Shown here: one piece after another, positions 46,835-60,600 of the stretch
Position numbering within the stretch: the first letter of the stretch is position 1
Layout: the number at the start of each line of letters is the position of its first letter
Assembly: GCA_015062805.1 (NCBI GenBank)
Contig: SUTQ01000004.1
Span: forward strand, 95,587-159,586
Direction of reading: 5' to 3'
Source: Methanosphaera stadtmanae
GTDB taxonomy: Archaea > Methanobacteriota > Methanobacteria > Methanobacteriales > Methanobacteriaceae
DNA: 64,000 nucleotides
Position numbers and translations under genes: made by a program
The notes under the pieces: generated by a model
Told to the model about the DNA's origin: nothing
Database searches by the model: none
What the model saw: the letters and a program-made list of their open reading frames with translations, nothing else

Positions 46835-48730
46835 TTAGTTAATTATATTCTGTATCTCCTGTGTTAATATTTTACTTACAACTTTACCATCAGCTTTTCC
46901 TTGGAATTTTGCCATTGCTTTACCCATAAGTGGGCCCATAGCACCCATCTTACGTTCTTCAATCATTGACTTGTTTTCTTCAACGATTTCTTTAATGCCT
47001 TGTGTAACGGTATCTTCAGATAGTTTTTCTAAGTTGTTCTTTTTAACGGAATCATTAGGGCTAATATCGTCACAGGCATCTTTAAATATTACTTCAGTTT
47101 TTGCTGCAGGAATCACGTCATTATCTACAAGTGCAAAGATTTCAACAAGAGTATCTTTATCTAATTTTGTCACGTTATAACCGTCACGTTTCAAGTCTCT
47201 TATTGTTGATACGATATCTGAAGCAATTTTTGTTGCATCCATATCTGGTAGTTCAGCCTTAATTTCTTCAAATAAGTCTGCATTGTTACGTTGTACCAGT
47301 TGTTCTGCTAACTCATCACTAAGAGAATATTCTTTTTGTATACGTTCTTTTTTAACATTTGGTAACTCAGGAAGGTTTGATGCTATTTTTTCAACTCTCT
47401 CATAATCTATGATTTCTGTAGGAATATCAGTTTCCACATACATTCTACTGGCTGTAGGAAGTGGTCTCATATATTCGGTATTACCATTATCTTGAGCACG
47501 TCGAGTTTCCTCAGGTACACCATTAATGGCATCTTGTGCTCTTTCTATCACTTCATTTAGTGCATTGTGTGCTTTGTCTTTTGGTCCTGCAACAAGAATA
47601 AATGCGTCATCATCTTCTAATAATAAATCAGTTTTTATGCTGTCCACTTCTTCTTGTGTAATTCCATAGTTAGGCAATTCATCAGTATGGAATAATCCAG
47701 ATACGCCCATTTTCTTTCCATGTTCTGAAAACTCTGTACCTAAACGTTTTCCTGGTTGTACTTCTCTACCGATTAAACCGGCGAAGTGTTTGAGTTTAAT
47801 AGCTAACACACCACTATTATCTGCTTCAAGAATACCTTTAACAACTTTTGAGTTGGTGTTTTCAAGTAGTTTTGTAACGTCATAGATACAAGTTTCCACT
47901 TTAGCGTCGCGTTTTTGAAGCTCTTTTGCTATGTCAATAAGGTTTAATTGTCTTTGAACTTCATTTTCCACGATAGTTGGCATGAGTTCCAAGTCCTGTA
48001 CACCTTTAACTTCTATCCTTGCACCTTCTCTAATGGATATGTTCAGGTCCTGTCTAATTGTACCTAATCCTCTTTTTACTTTGGTACTTCTGAGTATCTG
48101 ACCAAGTTGGTAAGCTACCTGTTTAACCTGTTCTGGGTGGTGCATATCGGGGGAAGTGGTAATTTCTGCCAAAGGAATTCCAAGTCTGTCAAGTCTGAAT
48201 ACTATTTTTCCTTCTTCTTCACCAATACGACGTGCAGCATCTTCTTCAAGACCCAATGTTTCAATGGTTACGTTACCGAATTCCGTTTCTACATAACCGT
48301 CTGTTGCAAGGATACCTGTTCTTTGGAAACCACTGGTGTTACTTCCATCAATAACCTGTTTACGCATGGTGTGGAATTCATCGACAACGGTCATATTCAT
48401 AAGGCTTGCAAGGATGATTGAAATGTCCACTGCTTCCTGGTTAAGTTTTGCAGGAGGTTCTTCATCTGCTTCAACAAGACATGTGTGGTGATTGTAGGCT
48501 TCGTATACAAATTGCAAGTTTCTTTGTGATTCTTCGTATGCTGCTCTATCTATTTCACCAAGTTCACTTTGTGTTGGTCTAAGTCTACGGTATATTTTAC
48601 GTTCTGGTTTCTTATCTGTTAAAGAATTAGGGCATCTGCAGAATAATTTGGTTTCACTATCTAATTGTTGGTGAATTTCAAGACCCATCATCAATCCTAA
48701 TTCTTCATAATCAAATTTATCTTCGGACAT
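46835..48730 (-). CDS. gatE: Glutamyl-tRNA(Gln) amidotransferase subunit E
   Basis: A 631-residue subunit of the archaea-specific GatDE enzyme that converts Glu-tRNA(Gln) to Gln-tRNA(Gln). It has the GatB-like cradle (LMMGLEIHQQLDSETKLFC near the N terminus), an inserted AspRS-like domain around residues 270-400, and a YqeY-type tail ending in a MGAMGPLMGKAMAKFQG stretch. It follows gatD by 12 bases. A 10-base inverted repeat (46824-46833 with 46842-46851) surrounds the stop but has no T-run. Confidence 0.94.
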   Translation of the reverse strand: MSEDKFDYEELGLMMGLEIHQQLDSETKLFCRCPNSLTDKKPERKIYRRLRPTQSELGEIDRAAYEESQRNLQFVYEAYNHHTCLVEADEEPPAKLNQEAVDISIILASLMNMTVVDEFHTMRKQVIDGSNTSGFQRTGILATDGYVETEFGNVTIETLGLEEDAARRIGEEEGKIVFRLDRLGIPLAEITTSPDMHHPEQVKQVAYQLGQILRSTKVKRGLGTIRQDLNISIREGARIEVKGVQDLELMPTIVENEVQRQLNLIDIAKELQKRDAKVETCIYDVTKLLENTNSKVVKGILEADNSGVLAIKLKHFAGLIGREVQPGKRLGTEFSEHGKKMGVSGLFHTDELPNYGITQEEVDSIKTDLLLEDDDAFILVAGPKDKAHNALNEVIERAQDAINGVPEETRRAQDNGNTEYMRPLPTASRMYVETDIPTEIIDYERVEKIASNLPELPNVKKERIQKEYSLSDELAEQLVQRNNADLFEEIKAELPDMDATKIASDIVSTIRDLKRDGYNVTKLDKDTLVEIFALVDNDVIPAAKTEVIFKDACDDISPNDSVKKNNLEKLSEDTVTQGIKEIVEENKSMIEERKMGAMGPLMGKAMAKFQGKADGKVVSKILTQEIQNIIN

Positions 48731-48742
48731 TGTACATTTCCC

Positions 48743-50059
48743 CTAGTTTTTTATAAAGTAGTTTTGAGATAAGGTTGTATCCATTTCTCCCTTAAGATTA
48801 GTCTGCATAATCTTACGTATTTCGTCCATATCATCACTTTGACCAGCAGCCCATAATAGTTTTGTATATGCTGTTTCAGGTAGCATATCACTAACAGATA
48901 TGACGTTACTGTTTAAAAGTCTACGTCCACTACTGTAAACGTTCATGTTTGTTCTTCCAAAAATACATTGTGAAGTCATAACAACAGGTATATTTTCTCC
49001 TGTTGCTCTAGCTACACTATCTATTACTTCATCACTGCAATGGCCAAGACCTGTTCCTTCAAGCACTATTCCATCATATCCCTTATCTGTGTACATGTCT
49101 ATTAATTCAGAATCGATTCCAGGATACATTTTCACTAATGCAACTTTGTCGGCAAGTTCATTGTTCAATGATAGTTCAACATCTCCTCTTTTTGTGTAGG
49201 CTACTTCTGTATCATTAATTGATAATGAGTTATTTTCAATTGTTGCTATGGGTTCCATGTTTATGCTTGTGAATGTGTCACGGCGTGAAGTATGCATTTT
49301 ACGTGCTCTGGTTCCTCTATGCAGTGCACATGTAGGATCATCTTCTGAAGAATGCATACAAATCGTTACTTCAGCAACATCTGATTTTGCAGCCACAACG
49401 GATGCCATAAGGTTTGTGAACGCATCACTTGATGGTCTGTCTGAACTACGTTGTGCTCCAGTTAATACTATAGGTACTGGCGTATCTATCATAAAACTGA
49501 GGGCTGAAGCAGTATAATGCATAGTATCTGTACCATGTGCTATGATTACTCCATCTGCACCATCATTTATTTCATTATACACAGCTTCTGCAGTTTCTTT
49601 CCAATACTGTGGAGTCATGTTTTCACTAAGTATGTTGAAAATTGCCTTAGCTTTAATGTTTGCATGGTCCACAAGTTCTGGTGTTGCTCTTAACAAATCA
49701 TCTGCCGTGAATGCAGGGTGTACTGCTCCTGTTTTGTAATCAATAACACTTGCTACGGTACCACCTGTTGATAAAATGGAAAGATTGTCCTTTTCATCAC
49801 TTAACTGTTTATCGACAGGATCCAATTCGATTTTAGGTTTTTTTCCATCTTTAACTTTTTCAATTTTTGCTTCCTTAACATCGATTCCAATGTTATATCC
49901 GCTACTGAGTTTGATTATTATTGTGTTTTTGTTTGTATAATCTGGTTTTTCAAGTAACATTCCTTCATGTTTAATGTTCGGTTTTGTTACCCGTACTGTA
50001 TCTCCAACATCTATGTCAGATAATTCCAGAAATTCTTTGAGATATCCTTCATAAGCCAA
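48743..50059 (-). CDS. gatD: Glutamyl-tRNA(Gln) amidotransferase subunit D
   Basis: A 438-residue type-I asparaginase-like subunit that frees ammonia from glutamine for GatE. Catalytic Thr are visible in STGGTVAS and HGTDTMHY. The N-terminal 90 residues form the barrel domain typical of GatD, absent from free asparaginases. GGAGG precedes the start. The gap upstream carries a tandem repeat element. Confidence 0.94.
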   Translation of the reverse strand: MAYEGYLKEFLELSDIDVGDTVRVTKPNIKHEGMLLEKPDYTNKNTIIIKLSSGYNIGIDVKEAKIEKVKDGKKPKIELDPVDKQLSDEKDNLSILSTGGTVASVIDYKTGAVHPAFTADDLLRATPELVDHANIKAKAIFNILSENMTPQYWKETAEAVYNEINDGADGVIIAHGTDTMHYTASALSFMIDTPVPIVLTGAQRSSDRPSSDAFTNLMASVVAAKSDVAEVTICMHSSEDDPTCALHRGTRARKMHTSRRDTFTSINMEPIATIENNSLSINDTEVAYTKRGDVELSLNNELADKVALVKMYPGIDSELIDMYTDKGYDGIVLEGTGLGHCSDEVIDSVARATGENIPVVMTSQCIFGRTNMNVYSSGRRLLNSNVISVSDMLPETAYTKLLWAAGQSDDMDEIRKIMQTNLKGEMDTTLSQNYFIKN

Positions 50060-50204
50060 AGTATTTCCTCCAAATTTTTAGTAAGTATAAGTTAATCGTG
50101 ATAACTATCTTTTTTTTTATTTTAATAATTAGCAATATATAATTATATTCCTCTCATTGTTTTTATTTTTTCTCAATGATTTTTTTGTTAAATTATATAC
50201 CTTT

Positions 50205-50285
50205 TAAATTATAACTTATTCATTGCTAAAATTATAACTTTTATCTTATAACTTATTCATTACTAAAGTTAAAACTTTTAAGTTA
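50205..50285. repeat. Tandem copies of a TTATAACTTATTCATT element
   Basis: TTATAACTTATTCATTGCTAA and TTATAACTTATTCATTACTAA (about 50209 and 50246) head two tandem units of about 37 bases, between uspA and gatD. They share the TTATAACTTAT core with the elements near hjc and gdhA. Confidence 0.5.
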
Positions 50286-50334
50286 AAACCTATAACTACA
50301 TATATATTTTTTTTTATATTTGAAAAGTTGAAAA

Positions 50335-50377
50335 ATAAAAGATAAAAAATAGGAAAATTATTCCTCGTTAGGAATAA
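50335..50377 (-). terminator. uspA terminator overlapping its stop
   Basis: TTATTCCT (50358-50365), CGTT and AGGAATAA (50370-50377) form an 8-base stem that includes the last codons and the stop. T-rich sequence follows on the minus strand. Confidence 0.62.
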
Positions 50378-50819
50378 CAAGAATAGGTACTTTGGTATGT
50401 CTGACGGTTTTTTCTGTTACACTACCTAAAAGGAATCTGTCGAGCATGTGTTTACCACTACTTGCGATAACAATCAAGTCAATGTCTTCATTTTCGGATA
50501 CTTTGAGTATTACATCGGCGGCGTTACCTTCGATGGTTTTGGTTGTCATCTTTATGTCTTTACCTTCGGAACCTTTTTCCTCTTCAATTTCTTTGATGAT
50601 TGATTCAACTCTTGAAGTAACTTTTTTACTTTCTTCTTCAAGAATCATTTCGGATTTGGTAATTAAGTCTTCTTCTGGGAGTCCTGTTAAGTAAACACTG
50701 TCTACAACATTTAAAATAACGATTTCAGCATCTTCAAATTCGGCAATGGTTAAAGCATGAGCAATTGCTCTTTCTGAATTTTTTGATCCATCGGTAGGTA
50801 ATAATATTTTATCATACAT
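50358..50819 (-). CDS. Universal stress protein, UspA family
   Basis: A 153-residue nucleotide-binding protein. It opens with ILLPTDGSKNSERAIAHAL, and the ATP-binding pattern is seen in SSGKHMLDRFLLGSVTEK, followed by VPILVIP. USPs of this type bind ATP and act as dimers in stress responses. GGAGG precedes the start. Single gene; no partner nearby. Confidence 0.9.
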   Translation of the reverse strand: MYDKILLPTDGSKNSERAIAHALTIAEFEDAEIVILNVVDSVYLTGLPEEDLITKSEMILEEESKKVTSRVESIIKEIEEEKGSEGKDIKMTTKTIEGNAADVILKVSENEDIDLIVIASSGKHMLDRFLLGSVTEKTVRHTKVPILVIPNEE

Positions 50820-51671
50820 AATTTAACCTCCAGTTTCTTTTACATTTTTTTATAGATATTTAAAATTATATTACTAACATTTAATATTATTATTGTTTAA
50901 GTGACGATATTTATTCGGAGTATAATTTTTTTGTTTTTGTCTTTCTTTTTCGGATTTTAAAATAAAATAATGTATATAATTCATGTATATGTATAGCATA
51001 AAAAATGTAATATTTTATTTATGAAGTATGTTATTTGGTATTTTAAATGGAATAAAATGGTAGGTAATTGGAAAATAACTAAAAATATGTTGCTTGTATT
51101 TTATTATTTTTAAATGTAATTTAATTTGTAAATGTGTTATTTAATTATAATCTTTTGTCTTTAAAAAATTGATTGTTAGTAGTTTATTTTTAATTTATTT
51201 TGAGTATATTGTTTGAATATTGAATATATTAATTAATTTTTTTTTAATTAATAAAATTATTTTTTTTTATTAAAAAAATGAAAATATTTTAAATATCTTT
51301 TTTTCATATTAACTATTTTTCATCAGGGTTTCTATTTTTTAATAATTTTTTCATAAATCTTTAATTTAATCGATTTATTTTTAAAATAATTAATTATATG
51401 AGTTAATTTTATGGTATAATAAAATAATATAATTATATATAGCAATTTATTCTATAATCTAACTTTAAATTAAAAATTATTGAAGGATTTATTAAAAAAT
51501 AAGTTCTAATGTAATTTTTTTGATATTTCAAATAGTAAAAAATGTATTTGGCAATATCTTATATTAAAAATTTAGTTATATCTATAAATTGACTATATAT
51601 TTTATCTTTTACTTTTGTACCGGAAGTAGGATAAAATTATTTATTAAAACAATGTTTTTTAAGGAGTCAAC
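50820..51671. other. Long gene-free AT-rich region with the adhesin promoter
   Basis: This 852-base stretch has no credible ORF or RNA gene. It is mostly A/T runs. Near its end a TATA box (CTATATATTTTA, 51593-51604) would start the adhesin mRNA near 51625, at the less AT-rich GTACCGGAAGTAGG, giving a leader of about 45 bases. AAGGAG at 51661-51666 is the ribosome site. Confidence 0.55.
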
Positions 51672-54600
51672 ATGAAATTTAATAAGAAATATTGTCTTTT
51701 ATTTCTTATGACTGTTCTTGTTCTACTCTTGGGTGCGGGAATGGTTTCTGCATCTGAAGCAGGCGGTGATGTCCAAGTAATAAAAGACAATCAAGTTTTA
51801 TCCACACCCAACAATTATGATGTGGATAATGTGGTACAACCTGATGTTAAATCGGGTGCAAACGTAGAAAAGACAAGCACAAAAGATGACGCTCAAAATA
51901 ACAGTAAATCCAATATAGACACATTTGTGAACACGAGTAAAACAAATGATAATACTCAAACAATTACTAGTGGTAACTGTCATAGTGCTAAAGTTAGTGT
52001 TAACGAAATCAGTGGAAGAACTATAACCCTTACAGGTCTGGAAAACTCAGGAATCCTGCAAGAATCAATAGATGTTAAAAAAATATCTGTTAGCGACACA
52101 AACAGTATGTCCCTAAATGAAGATATGACTCCTATCTTCAAGGATAATGCTGAAGTTTCTTCAAATGATGGAATTGACATTAATACAAAGTCAAATAATC
52201 AATTACAAGAAACAGACAAAACCATAGTTAAAGAAAATCTTAACCAAAATGTCAAAACAGCTGATGGTGAAGACTCTGATGAAAGATATAGTGTTATAGT
52301 ATTTGATGAGCAATATCAAAGAGTTATATATCAGAAACCATGGTTGATGAATGATACTACATGGGTATTTTCATTAGGTGCTGGTGAAAACCAAGGCTCT
52401 GGTGCAAACCAAAACCTCACTCCAGCATATCAATACTCTTCTAAACCTGTGGGAATATATAAAAGGATTAAACTGACTGATGATTATGAGATTATTCATC
52501 CAATAACAGGTGAAAATATCTTGCCTTATGTTAGAACATTAATCTACAATAATTTTGATATAGGGGTTATTGGTTCACATAGCAATGATTTACAAGTAGT
52601 GGTCAGTAAATTTTCAAATCCTAAAAGTAATTACACAAATATCAATTCTCTTCCTAGTCAATTTGTATATAATGGAACTATCCGAGATTATGTAAACAGG
52701 ACCATTAATCAGGTTCAATCTGGAAATGCCGTGAACAGTTCTGGTAAATACAAGGATTCAGATTTCTTGACTTATCAGTTTTATTTATATAAGGCTGATG
52801 AAGAGTTGAATGAATATCATCATTTTGATGCTATTGGATTCCAAATATTATCTAACATTAATGTTAAAAAAATATGGAATGATACAAATCATACTAGTGA
52901 AAGACCGGATAATGTTACCGTAAAATTATATGCTGATGGTAATAATATTAAAAATATTACTCTAAATGAATCAAATGATTGGAAAGGTAACTTTACAGAT
53001 TTACCAGTATATGCTATAGATGAAAATCCAAATCCATTAAATTCAAGTAATTGTCAAATTACTGTAGAACCTATTGAACTTGTTGATTTAAATATCAGAA
53101 GAACAAGTACTGGAACATGGTATTATAATATCACTGCGAATGGTGAATCTATTATGGGGGTTTTTACTCTATCTTCTAGTTCTAAATCTGTATTTTATAG
53201 AAATTTACCAAAATATGATTCAAATGGAAACGAAATTGTCTATGGTGCAATCAGGACTAATAGTGCTGGTAAAATATATTCAGCAACTCAAAACTATTTC
53301 ACAGTTACTACAACAGATAAAACCGGTCAAAATATAACAATACAGGTATATAATAAATCCGAAAATGAAACCATGCATCTTGGATTGTATCGAAATGGTT
53401 CTTTGTGTAATGAGTTCAATGCTTCAGGGGATAATTATACCTTTGCATTTTTAAGAGCTGATTCAACATCAAGTTATGAATTAGTCAGATACGATATCAT
53501 GCACGTGGTTAATTATACCATTGGTGAAGTAGCGGATCCTGATGTTTATGACCAAATTATTAATGTTACTACTGTGGATATTGGCCCATTGCATAATTCA
53601 TTAAGAAGCTCTATAATATCTAATGATTTTCTTGTTTATAAGGATAATTTAAATCCACTAGTTAAAGACATAACAATCATTAATACTTATCCTAATAGAC
53701 CAAAAATATGGGATAATATTGGATTAAAATATATTACAAGTGAAGATTCAAAAGTTTCTGATGCAAATTACAGTACAATGTCCAATTGGTATAAGTATAA
53801 TGTTTATTATTATTGGGATTCTTATGCATTGCCATTTTTAATGAATGATACTACTTGGGCTTACTGTATAGAACCTAGCAATCGAGCACAACCAAATGGT
53901 TTATATAGAAATGGATTATTACCTGGAAGTTTCAAACGATTGACTTTAACAAATGAAAAAATCATTCACCCAGTAACTGGTGAAGACATATTACCTTATC
54001 TAAGAACTGCATTATATTATCATTTTAATGATACAGAAAATTTCACAGTTCAAAGTGGAGGAAAACCACAAATTAGATGGTTATTATATGCATTTACTGG
54101 CGGTTACAATTATACCGATCCAAATGCTCCTGAAAGTAAGGAAACTTATAAAGTGGATGGACCTACCAGGATGGAATTTGTTAGAGAAATTATGGATCTA
54201 GTTAAATCTGGTAAGGGAATAAATAACACAGGCTCATTCTATGGTTCTGATTATTTAACATACCAATTCTATATTTATTATACCGAAACTGACAATATTG
54301 AAGATCATTATCAGAATTCTATTGGTTTCAACATTTTGACTAAAATAAATGTTAGCAAAGACTGGAAAGATTTTGACAATATTGATAATACTCGACCTGA
54401 CAATATCACTATAGATTTATTGGCAGATAAGGTTGTAATTGCTAATGCTACATTAGATTCAGCAAATGGTTGGAAGTATAATTTTACAGATTTACCAGTT
54501 TATAAAATATATAATGAAGAAGTTAAAGAACCAGACTTTACAGTTACAACTACAACTGCAGAGGCATGGAATGTTACAGTTAAATTGAATTGGATTGATG

Positions 54601-57600
54601 GTACACCTACAGCAGATTATGTTATTGTTTATCCTATAAAAGGACAGCAATATCTTGAACCATATCTTTATTTATCCGAAGAAAATGATTGGACTGGTAA
54701 CATAATTTTACCAGTGTATAATTATAGAACCGGTGCTGAAATAACCAACTATAATTTCAGATCCAGTAATGAAAATGCAACTTTGGTACTAACTAATGTA
54801 ACTATTTCTGATGGAGTTAAAAATATTAATGTAAAACTTAATAATGAAGCTTTAAAAGAAGAATGGGTTACAGTAGCAGTAACAGAAGATGGATATGAAT
54901 TTAGGGGTGAACTATTAAATACAGAGAATCCTGAATGTACTTTTGCTGATTTAATCAATTATGATGAGGAAGGTAATGAAATTAATTACAATTTAACCAT
55001 GAGAAAATATGAATATATTAATGTAATTAATTACACTATCAATGAAACAGGTATTCCTGGTGAATACACAGTTAAGATAACAAATCATAGTGAAGAAATT
55101 AATCCTTTAATGCCAACAAAAGAACAGAATTCAAAAAGATATGTTGAAGAATTAATTAATCCTTTAAATAATCTTTCAACAAGTTTCGAAATTGTAAACA
55201 CATATGAATTAACCAACTTGACAGTTAAAAAAGTCTGGGATGATTCTGATGATAAAGATGGTCTAAGACCAAAAAGTATTCAAGTACACATTTATTCTGA
55301 AGAAACAGGATATGATGATGTTATAGTTTTAAACCAAAACAATAACTGGACCAAGACCATAACAAAATTACAAAAATATGGTGAGGACTCTTCATTAATA
55401 CAATATAATGTAGAAGAATTGGAAGTTCCAAATGAATATGCTGTCAGTGTAAAAGAAGATTCATATAACTTTACAATAACAAATACTCACATACCCGAAA
55501 TGTTAAGTATATCCGTTGAAAAAGTCTGGAACGATTCTGATGATATTGAAGGCTTCAGACCATCAAATGTCACAATTAAAGTTTTAGCTAATGGAGAACA
55601 ATACGGTGATGAAATCATTCTAACCAATGAAACAAATTGGTCTTATAATGTAACAGGTCTTCCAAAATACTTAAATGGAAAATTAATGAACTACACTATT
55701 GAAGAAATAGTTCCAGAACATTATAATGTTTCTTATAACATATCAAATGTGGATGAAAATAAGAAAATACCTACAAAAGCACGTGTGGAACTTGTTTCAT
55801 TTGATAATTATGCTATTACATATCGTATATTTGTTACAAATTTAACAAATGATCTTGTTAAATCTGGAAATATCGAGGTTATTGATAAAGAAGGCAATGT
55901 TAATGCTACTGGTGAATTATCCGAGGGTTATGTTGATATTCTATGGTCATTAAGTAAAGATTTTGAAGTTACAGTTAACTATCTAGGAAATGATGAATAT
56001 CTTGAAAGTAATACTACTATCAAGGAATCAGAAGTACTTGTTGAATATATGGGTTCGGGAGTATTGCCATATCTAATGAGTGACGGTATTTGGGGATATT
56101 GTATTCAGAGAGGAGCACAAGATCCAAACAATGAAATAGGTTTTGATGGTGATACTCCAGTTTGGATGCCATATAAAAAAATTGCAATGACTAATGAAAC
56201 TATAATGAATCCAAGAACTCATGAAGATGTACTACCATATATTCGTACATTACTGTTCTATCATGCTAAAGATGGTGAAAATTTCACATTAATGGATAAT
56301 GGTTTGGCATCTAATATTAATGATCCTAGCATATATGTATTTTTAGAGGGCAACAGAACTCATTCTGATGGTAGGTATGTAGACACCCATTATGAGGATC
56401 GTAGTACTTATAGTGGTTCTGTGGCGACTGCGGAACTTAATCAAAAACAAGGTGATGCAGTTTATGAAGTTTACCAAATGGTTCAAAATGGTAATGCTAT
56501 TGGAAATAAAGGTGTAGTTAATTATACAGAAAATGGAAAATGGATGTATCAATTTTATTTATACAAACCTTTATTACACAGTGCTTGGCAGAGTCTAATT
56601 GGTATAGATTATTATTTTGTTCCTCTAGAACCTAATTACGAAGTAGAAATTATCAATACTCACATTCCTGAAAATGTTACTATAAATGTAACCAAAGTAT
56701 GGAATGATACTAATAACCAGGATGGTATGCGTCCGGTAAACGTTACAGTTGCTTTATTTAAGGATGGTATTTTAAATGATACTATTGTATTAAAAGAATC
56801 TAACGGTTGGATGGGTAGTTTTACAGATTTACCAAAATATGCTAATGCCCGTTTAATTAATTATACTGTTAATGAAACGAAAGTTCCTGTAAATTATACT
56901 CAAGAAGTTTCAAATGTAGGTAACAATTATACAATTACCAATACTCACATTCCATTAGTAACAAGTTTAAATGTTACAAAGAAATGGGATGATAAAAATA
57001 ATACTGATGGAAAAAGACCTGATGTTATATTAGTTCAGTTATATGCTAATAATGTAACAAAAGGTGAACCGGTAGCATTATATGGTGGTAATAATTGGAT
57101 TTATGTATTTGAAAACTTGGATAAATACAGCAATGGTGTTTTAATTAACTATACTGTTGATGAGGTAATAGTTCCTGAAGGTTATACAAAAACCGTTACA
57201 AATAAATCCAATAACTTTACTATAAAGAACACTCATGTTCCTGAGTTGATTAATGTTACGGTTAAGAAGATTTGGAACGATAATAATAATCAGGATGGTT
57301 TAAGACCTGAAGGCAATGACGTTGATGCATTTATTGTTTATTTATATAAAAATAATAAATCATACAAAAGTTATATGTTATCAGATTCTAATAACTGGAC
57401 ATATACCTTCAGAAATGTACCTAAATATGAAAAAGGTTCCTTGGTTAATTATACAGTAATTGAAAAGAATCGAAAATATATTGATGGTAAATTAATATTT
57501 TATGATCTGATTGGTTATACTGCCGATATTAATAGGCAGGGCGATAATTTCACTATTACTAATACTCATATACCGGAATTAACTAATGTGAGTGTTGTTA

Positions 57601-60600
57601 AGGTTTGGAATGATAGTGATGACGTTGATGGTTTAAGGCCGGAAAGTATTGCTATTGTTCTTAATGCAAATGGTGAAAAATGTCGTGAGGCTGTCTTGAA
57701 TTCTGATAATCATTGGAATTGTACATTTGTTGATTTACCAGTGTATAAAGACGGTGTTAAAATCAGATATGCTGTTGAAGAACCTGATGTTCCTGAAGGA
57801 TATCAGTTCGGTATTTCCATAACTGATTATAATATAACCGTTACAAACACTCATATTCAGGAGAATCTTACTCTTAATGTGACAAAAGTTTGGAATGACA
57901 CTGATGATAAAGATGGTTTAAGACCTGAAAATATTACAGTTGAGTTACTTGCTAATGGTGAGGTAAATCAAACTGTGGTATTGGATAGTTCAATGAATTG
58001 GACATACAGTTTCACAGACTTAAGAGTATATAAAGATGGTAAGATAATTAATTATACTATTAATGAGATGGTACCTGAAGGATACACTGTCAGTTATGGT
58101 GAAATTGTTCCCGTTAAAGTTGATACAAACATATCATTAGGTTTATTGAATATTACAAGAATGGATGATTTATCCGGAACCGCAAGATTTATTGTAATAG
58201 TTAAAGATCAGTATAATGAGTACGTAAGTAAAGGAAGTATTTTAGTAACTGATTCTGAAGGTAATTTAATTGCTGAAGAAGAATTAGAGAACGGTATTAA
58301 ATATATTAATGTACCTGTCAAATTTGATGCAGAGAAATCTCCATATGGAAATAATCTTAGTGTTCCTGGAATGGAATTTGACGTAGTTGTTAAATATGAA
58401 GAAAACGACCTTTATTCTGAAAGTACAGTAATTCTTACAAACATTACTGATAAATTAGTAGTTGCAGTTGTAGAAAGAAATGCTACAGAAGAGGGACCTG
58501 CTTATCCATCTGCTCCATGGAAATTTAGTGATGGACAATGGGTTTACTGTGCAGATCCGGCTATTCCTGATTGGCATGATACTGATGTAGACGATCCTGA
58601 TGAATGGATTGATAATTATCCAGTTCCATACATTAAGGTTGAAGTAAATAATGAAACAGTCCTTAACGGATATCTTCCATATGAAAAATATGGAATCCCA
58701 TTTGATGAAAAATCATTGGAATACTATAAAATTTTATTATATTACTTCGCTGAAGAGCTTGATGGAAATGGATACACACACGATCAATACGCAGGAACTC
58801 AGGAGATTCTACAAATATTAACTGGATACTGGACAAGATTGGAGGAAAATTATTTCTTCCCTAATGGAAATTATTATCCAAAAGGTTGGTATATGATTAA
58901 CAATACTGGTCATGGAATGCCTGATTTAATAACAGTAACTGGAAAACCATTAAGTTATTATGTAAATAAAACCATGGAACTTTATGAATCTGGTATAAGA
59001 GTTCCTGACCATGGTATTAGAAATGTTACATCCGAAGGTAGATGGGAATATCAATTCAACATATATTATCCATATCAATATTACTTCGGAGTAACAACTT
59101 ATCAAAGAACATTCGGACTGGAATATACATTTATTTCCGGAAAACATGATCTGGTAACCAATTTAACTAACACACATATTGTTGAAAACATTAGCATAAA
59201 TGTGACTAAGGATTGGAATGATACTGAAAACCAGGATGGTGTAAGACCAAACAATATCACTGTAACATTATATGTAAATGGTAAAGCAAATCAAACCGTA
59301 CAGATTAATGCTACAAATTGGACATACACTTTCAAGGATTTACCTAAATATTTAGATGGTGCTTTAGTAAATTATACAATCTCAGAAAAAGAAGTTAGTG
59401 ATTATACTACATCAATTGTTGTGAATGTTCCTGAAGTAACTAAATATGATGGTTTAAACGTAACTCTTGTTGGTACTGATTCAAGTATAACCATAATTAA
59501 CACTCATATTCCTGAAAAAGTTTCAGTAAACGTTACTAAGGTATGGGATGATGCTAACAATACGGATGGTTTAAGACCTGACAGTATATTGGTTCAGTTA
59601 TATGCTGATAATGTAGCAATGGGTAAACCTGTAGCATTATATGGTGGCAATAATTGGACTTACGTATTTGAAAACTTAGACAAATACAGCAATGGTGTTT
59701 TAATTAACTATGCTATTGATGAAGTAATTGTTCCTAAAGGTTATAGTAAAAATGTTACAAACACATCCTATAATTTTACTATAAACAATACACATATTCC
59801 TGAAAAAACTACTGTTAACGTGACTAAGGTATGGGATGATGTTAACAATACTGATGGTTTAAGACCTGTCAGTGTAAACATCACTTTGGTTATTGATGGT
59901 AAAAAATCAGATCAGACTGTTCAGATTAATGGTACTAATTGGACGTATACTTTTGAAAACTTACCAAAATATCGTGACAATGGTACATTAATTAAATATA
60001 ATGTAACAGAAGAAAAAGTAGAGAACTATGAAACTACTATTGTATTCTGTGAAGGTATTTTCAAAGTAATCAACTCACATATTCCTGAAAATACTTCAGT
60101 AAATGTGACTAAAGTTTGGAATGACAATAATAACCAGGATGGTGTTCGTCCTGCTAACGTAACAGTGCAGTTATTACGTGATGGTAAAGAATACAATTCC
60201 ACAGTATTATCCGAGAATAATAATTGGTATGCTGTATTCAACAATTTACCTAAATATCATGATGAAGGTAAAGAGTACAAATATACTATTATGGAAGTTG
60301 CTATTCCTGGTTACTCTGGCGTTGTTACAAATGTTTCAACAGAATTCACAGTAAACAACACTCACATTCCTGAAAATACTTCAGTAAATGTAAGTAAAGT
60401 TTGGAATGATGCAGAGGACAATGATGCTCTTCGTCCAAATAATGTAACTATAACTTTGGTTATAGATGGTGTTGTTAGTGACAATAAAGTGCAGATTAAC
60501 AGTACAAACTGGAACTACACATTTGAAAATCTTCCTAAGTATCGTGATGGTGGAATTTTAATAGTGTATAATGTTACCGAGGATGCTGTTGAGGATTACA

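Noticed and set aside
48743..50059. The nearby gatD as the MurT partner
   Set aside because: This GatD is the asparaginase-like tRNA amidotransferase subunit paired with gatE; it only shares a name with the MurT partner.
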